From the NCBI GenBank assembly GCA_003527225.1, contig DPXQ01000064.1, forward strand, positions 1-32,638: a stretch of 32,638 nt of DNA, in the 5' to 3' direction. This DNA is from Rhizobium sp. GTDB lineage: Bacteria > Pseudomonadota > Alphaproteobacteria > Rhizobiales > Rhizobiaceae. The translations under genes were made by a program, and so were the position numbers. Under the pieces are notes generated by a model that was not told where the DNA came from, did not search any database, and worked only from the letters and a program-made list of their open reading frames with translations. Below, one piece after another: positions 31,369 through 32,638 of this stretch (its first letter is position 1; each line of letters starts with the position of its first letter).

Positions 31369-32316
31369 TCAGCCGCCCACGTTTTCCTTCGTGAGGAAGG
31401 CGTTGCCGGTATCGAGATAGCCCGGAACCTTGGCGCCGGTCGCCTGTGCCCAGAGCAGCATGACGGACCAGTAGCCCTGCAGTTCAGGCTGCGAGGCCGA
31501 CGAGCTGTCTGCAACGCCGTTACGGATCATGTCGAGCATTTCCGGCAGGTTGTCGAGACCGACGAGCGTGACCTTGCCCTGCTTGCCGGCTTCGACGATC
31601 GCCTGGCCGATGCCGATCGGTCCGGCGGCGTCGGAGGCAACCCAGCCCTTGAGGTTCGGGTTTGCCTGCATGATGGCGGCCGCCTGCTGCTGCGCCGTCT
31701 CGATGCTGTCATTGTCGATGCCTTCGGCGACGACCTTGATGCCCGGATGCTCGGCGAAGACCTGGCGGTGGCACTCGGCGCGGATCGAATGGTTCGGTGC
31801 GGTCGGCACGCCCTGCATGATGGCGACTTCGCCTTCGCCGCCGAGAACCTCGACGAGGCGGCGGGCCGCGATCTTGGCCTGCTCGCAGAAATCAGAGCCG
31901 ATATAGGGGATGGCCATGCCTTCCGGCGGTACGGAATCGAAGATCACCAGAGGAATGTTCTGGTTCTGCGCTTCCTCGAGCGAGGCGCGGTTGCCCGAGG
32001 GATCGAGCAGGTCGAGCGCCAGACCGTCGGGCTGGGTCGCAAGCGCGCTGTCGATGATCTGGTTTTGCTGCACGACGTCGGCAGACTGCGGAGCCGAATA
32101 GATGACTTCGACGCTCGAGCCGGTCTGCGCCTTGATGGCTGCGGCGGCTGCCTGCGCACCGTCGTTCACCTTGTCGAACCACGGATGCACGACCTTGGGT
32201 ACGACGACGAAGCGGTAGCTGTCCTTTTTGGTCGTTCCGGCGGCGTCCTGTGCGGACACGGTGACGGGCAGAACGAGTGCGGCGGCGCAAGCCAGCAGCA
32301 TGGCAAGTTTCTTCAT
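31369..32316 (-). CDS. Periplasmic sugar-binding protein (RbsB type), second module
   Basis: A 315-residue binding protein with a clear signal peptide (MKKLAMLLACAAALVLPVTV, then SAQ and cleavage before Asp). The mature part begins YRFVVVPKVVHPWFDKVNDG and continues with type I periplasmic blocks: DGLALDLLDPSGNRASLEEA, NIPLVIFDSVPPEGM, MQGVPTAPNHSIRAEC and VTLVGLDNLPEMLDMI. Two or more Cys in the mature part (DFCEQA, AECHRQ) could form a disulphide. GGGAGG upstream supports ATG 32316. As first gene of its operon it has its own control region with a palindrome at 32418-32431. The substrate is unknown; the kinase at the operon end points to a short ketose or polyol. Confidence 0.92.
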   Translation of the reverse strand: MKKLAMLLACAAALVLPVTVSAQDAAGTTKKDSYRFVVVPKVVHPWFDKVNDGAQAAAAAIKAQTGSSVEVIYSAPQSADVVQQNQIIDSALATQPDGLALDLLDPSGNRASLEEAQNQNIPLVIFDSVPPEGMAIPYIGSDFCEQAKIAARRLVEVLGGEGEVAIMQGVPTAPNHSIRAECHRQVFAEHPGIKVVAEGIDNDSIETAQQQAAAIMQANPNLKGWVASDAAGPIGIGQAIVEAGKQGKVTLVGLDNLPEMLDMIRNGVADSSSASQPELQGYWSVMLLWAQATGAKVPGYLDTGNAFLTKENVGG

Positions 32317-32417
32317 GATGACCTCCCTTGGAGCAGGCGAAATTTCCTCCCGCCTGATTGATGGAATGTGGACTTTGCGGGGGCTCGCTCCCGAAATTCA
32401 AGGCCCGCATTGCCACG

Positions 32418-32435
32418 ATTACATATGTAATTATA
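32418..32435 (-). promoter_or_regulatory. 14-bp palindrome overlapping a -10 box upstream of the second transporter operon
   Basis: ATTACATATGTAAT (32418-32431) is a perfect palindrome. On the minus strand TATAAT (32435-32430) overlaps its edge and would be a good -10 box about 115 bases before the ATG at 32316. No good -35 was found at the expected distance. The palindrome is a candidate operator. Confidence 0.5.
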
Positions 32436-32638
32436 AAAATACAAGAGTAAAAAGCCGCAGGCCAGCGCGATCGAGTTCCGCCGATCGGGCGAGCTTGCGC
32501 GCGATCGAGAGGCCGCCCCTTCCAGACAGGGCCGATTTCCGGTGATTGTACTTGTGGTGGATCGGTGTTCGCGAGGAGGCCGCACGGGCCGGTTTCAGCC
32601 CGTCGTCACCGTATCAGGGGCTCCGTGGGCATTTCTGC
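32436..32638. other. Right edge, no gene called
   Basis: About 200 bases upstream of the second transporter operon. A minus-strand frame ending AEMPTEPLIR then TGA at 32606-32608 could be the end of a gene beyond the window, but ten residues are too few to support a call. Nothing else is seen. Confidence 0.3.

Noticed and set aside
1..32638. CRISPR arrays, tRNA genes, rRNA genes and origins
   Set aside because: Reading through the window showed no regularly spaced repeats, no cloverleaf-like gene and no rRNA or iteron pattern.

Overview
The window looks like an accessory region, probably plasmid-borne, of an alphaproteobacterium of the Rhizobium/Agrobacterium/Ensifer group. The reasons are the GC-rich code, the RHE_PE00001-type protein typical of rhizobial plasmids, the RbsABC-type sugar transporters, and an erythritol-style isomerase pair next to a DeoR regulator. 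No rRNA, tRNA, CRISPR array or replication origin was seen. All functions are inferred from motifs and recalled family features, because no database search was possible.

Region 1 (1-6044) is a defence and mobile segment. An RHE_PE00001-family gene, cut by the window edge, is followed by a decayed gene resembling a caspase-like or CHAT-type protease. A two-gene CBASS follows on the minus strand: a patatin phospholipase of the CapV type, then a CD-NTase. Next comes a decayed copy of only the C-terminal end of the RHE_PE00001 gene, so the defence genes lie between an intact and a ruined copy of the same coding end. Then an unrecognised ORF is split by a complete IS630-family element with TA flanks. 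Read across the IS, that ORF runs in frame into the last part of a SorC-family regulator, so a recombination junction with the sugar locus lies here.

Region 2 (6076-24194) is a four-carbon sugar (tetritol/tetrulose) catabolic locus. A minus-strand transketolase diverges from a plus-strand set: DeoR regulator, TPI-like isomerase (EryH/LerI type), RpiB-like isomerase (EryI/DerI type), a frameshifted dhaK and an intact dhaL. An IS5-family element with a frameshifted transposase interrupts the locus. It resumes with an ATPase, permease and binding protein, an SDR polyol dehydrogenase, a second dhaK/dhaL pair, a SorC regulator fused to DhaK, and a third dhaL. The inferred route is polyol import, oxidation to erythrulose, phosphorylation by DhaK/DhaL-type kinases, isomerisation to erythrose 4-phosphate, and entry into the pentose phosphate pathway through transketolase. 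A ribB gene under an FMN riboswitch follows.

Region 3 (24422-32638) is a second sugar module that reads as more GC-rich. It has a minus-strand operon of binding protein, ATPase, permease and a single-chain DhaK-DhaL kinase. A complete SorC regulator converges on it, and diverging from that regulator is a second sugar ATPase whose C-terminus has been lost at a junction near 24555. In total the window holds four DhaK/DhaL kinase sets in three architectures and three SorC-type regulators, one of them only a remnant. The most unusual items are the SorC-DhaK fusion and the CBASS set between intact and decayed copies of one gene end.
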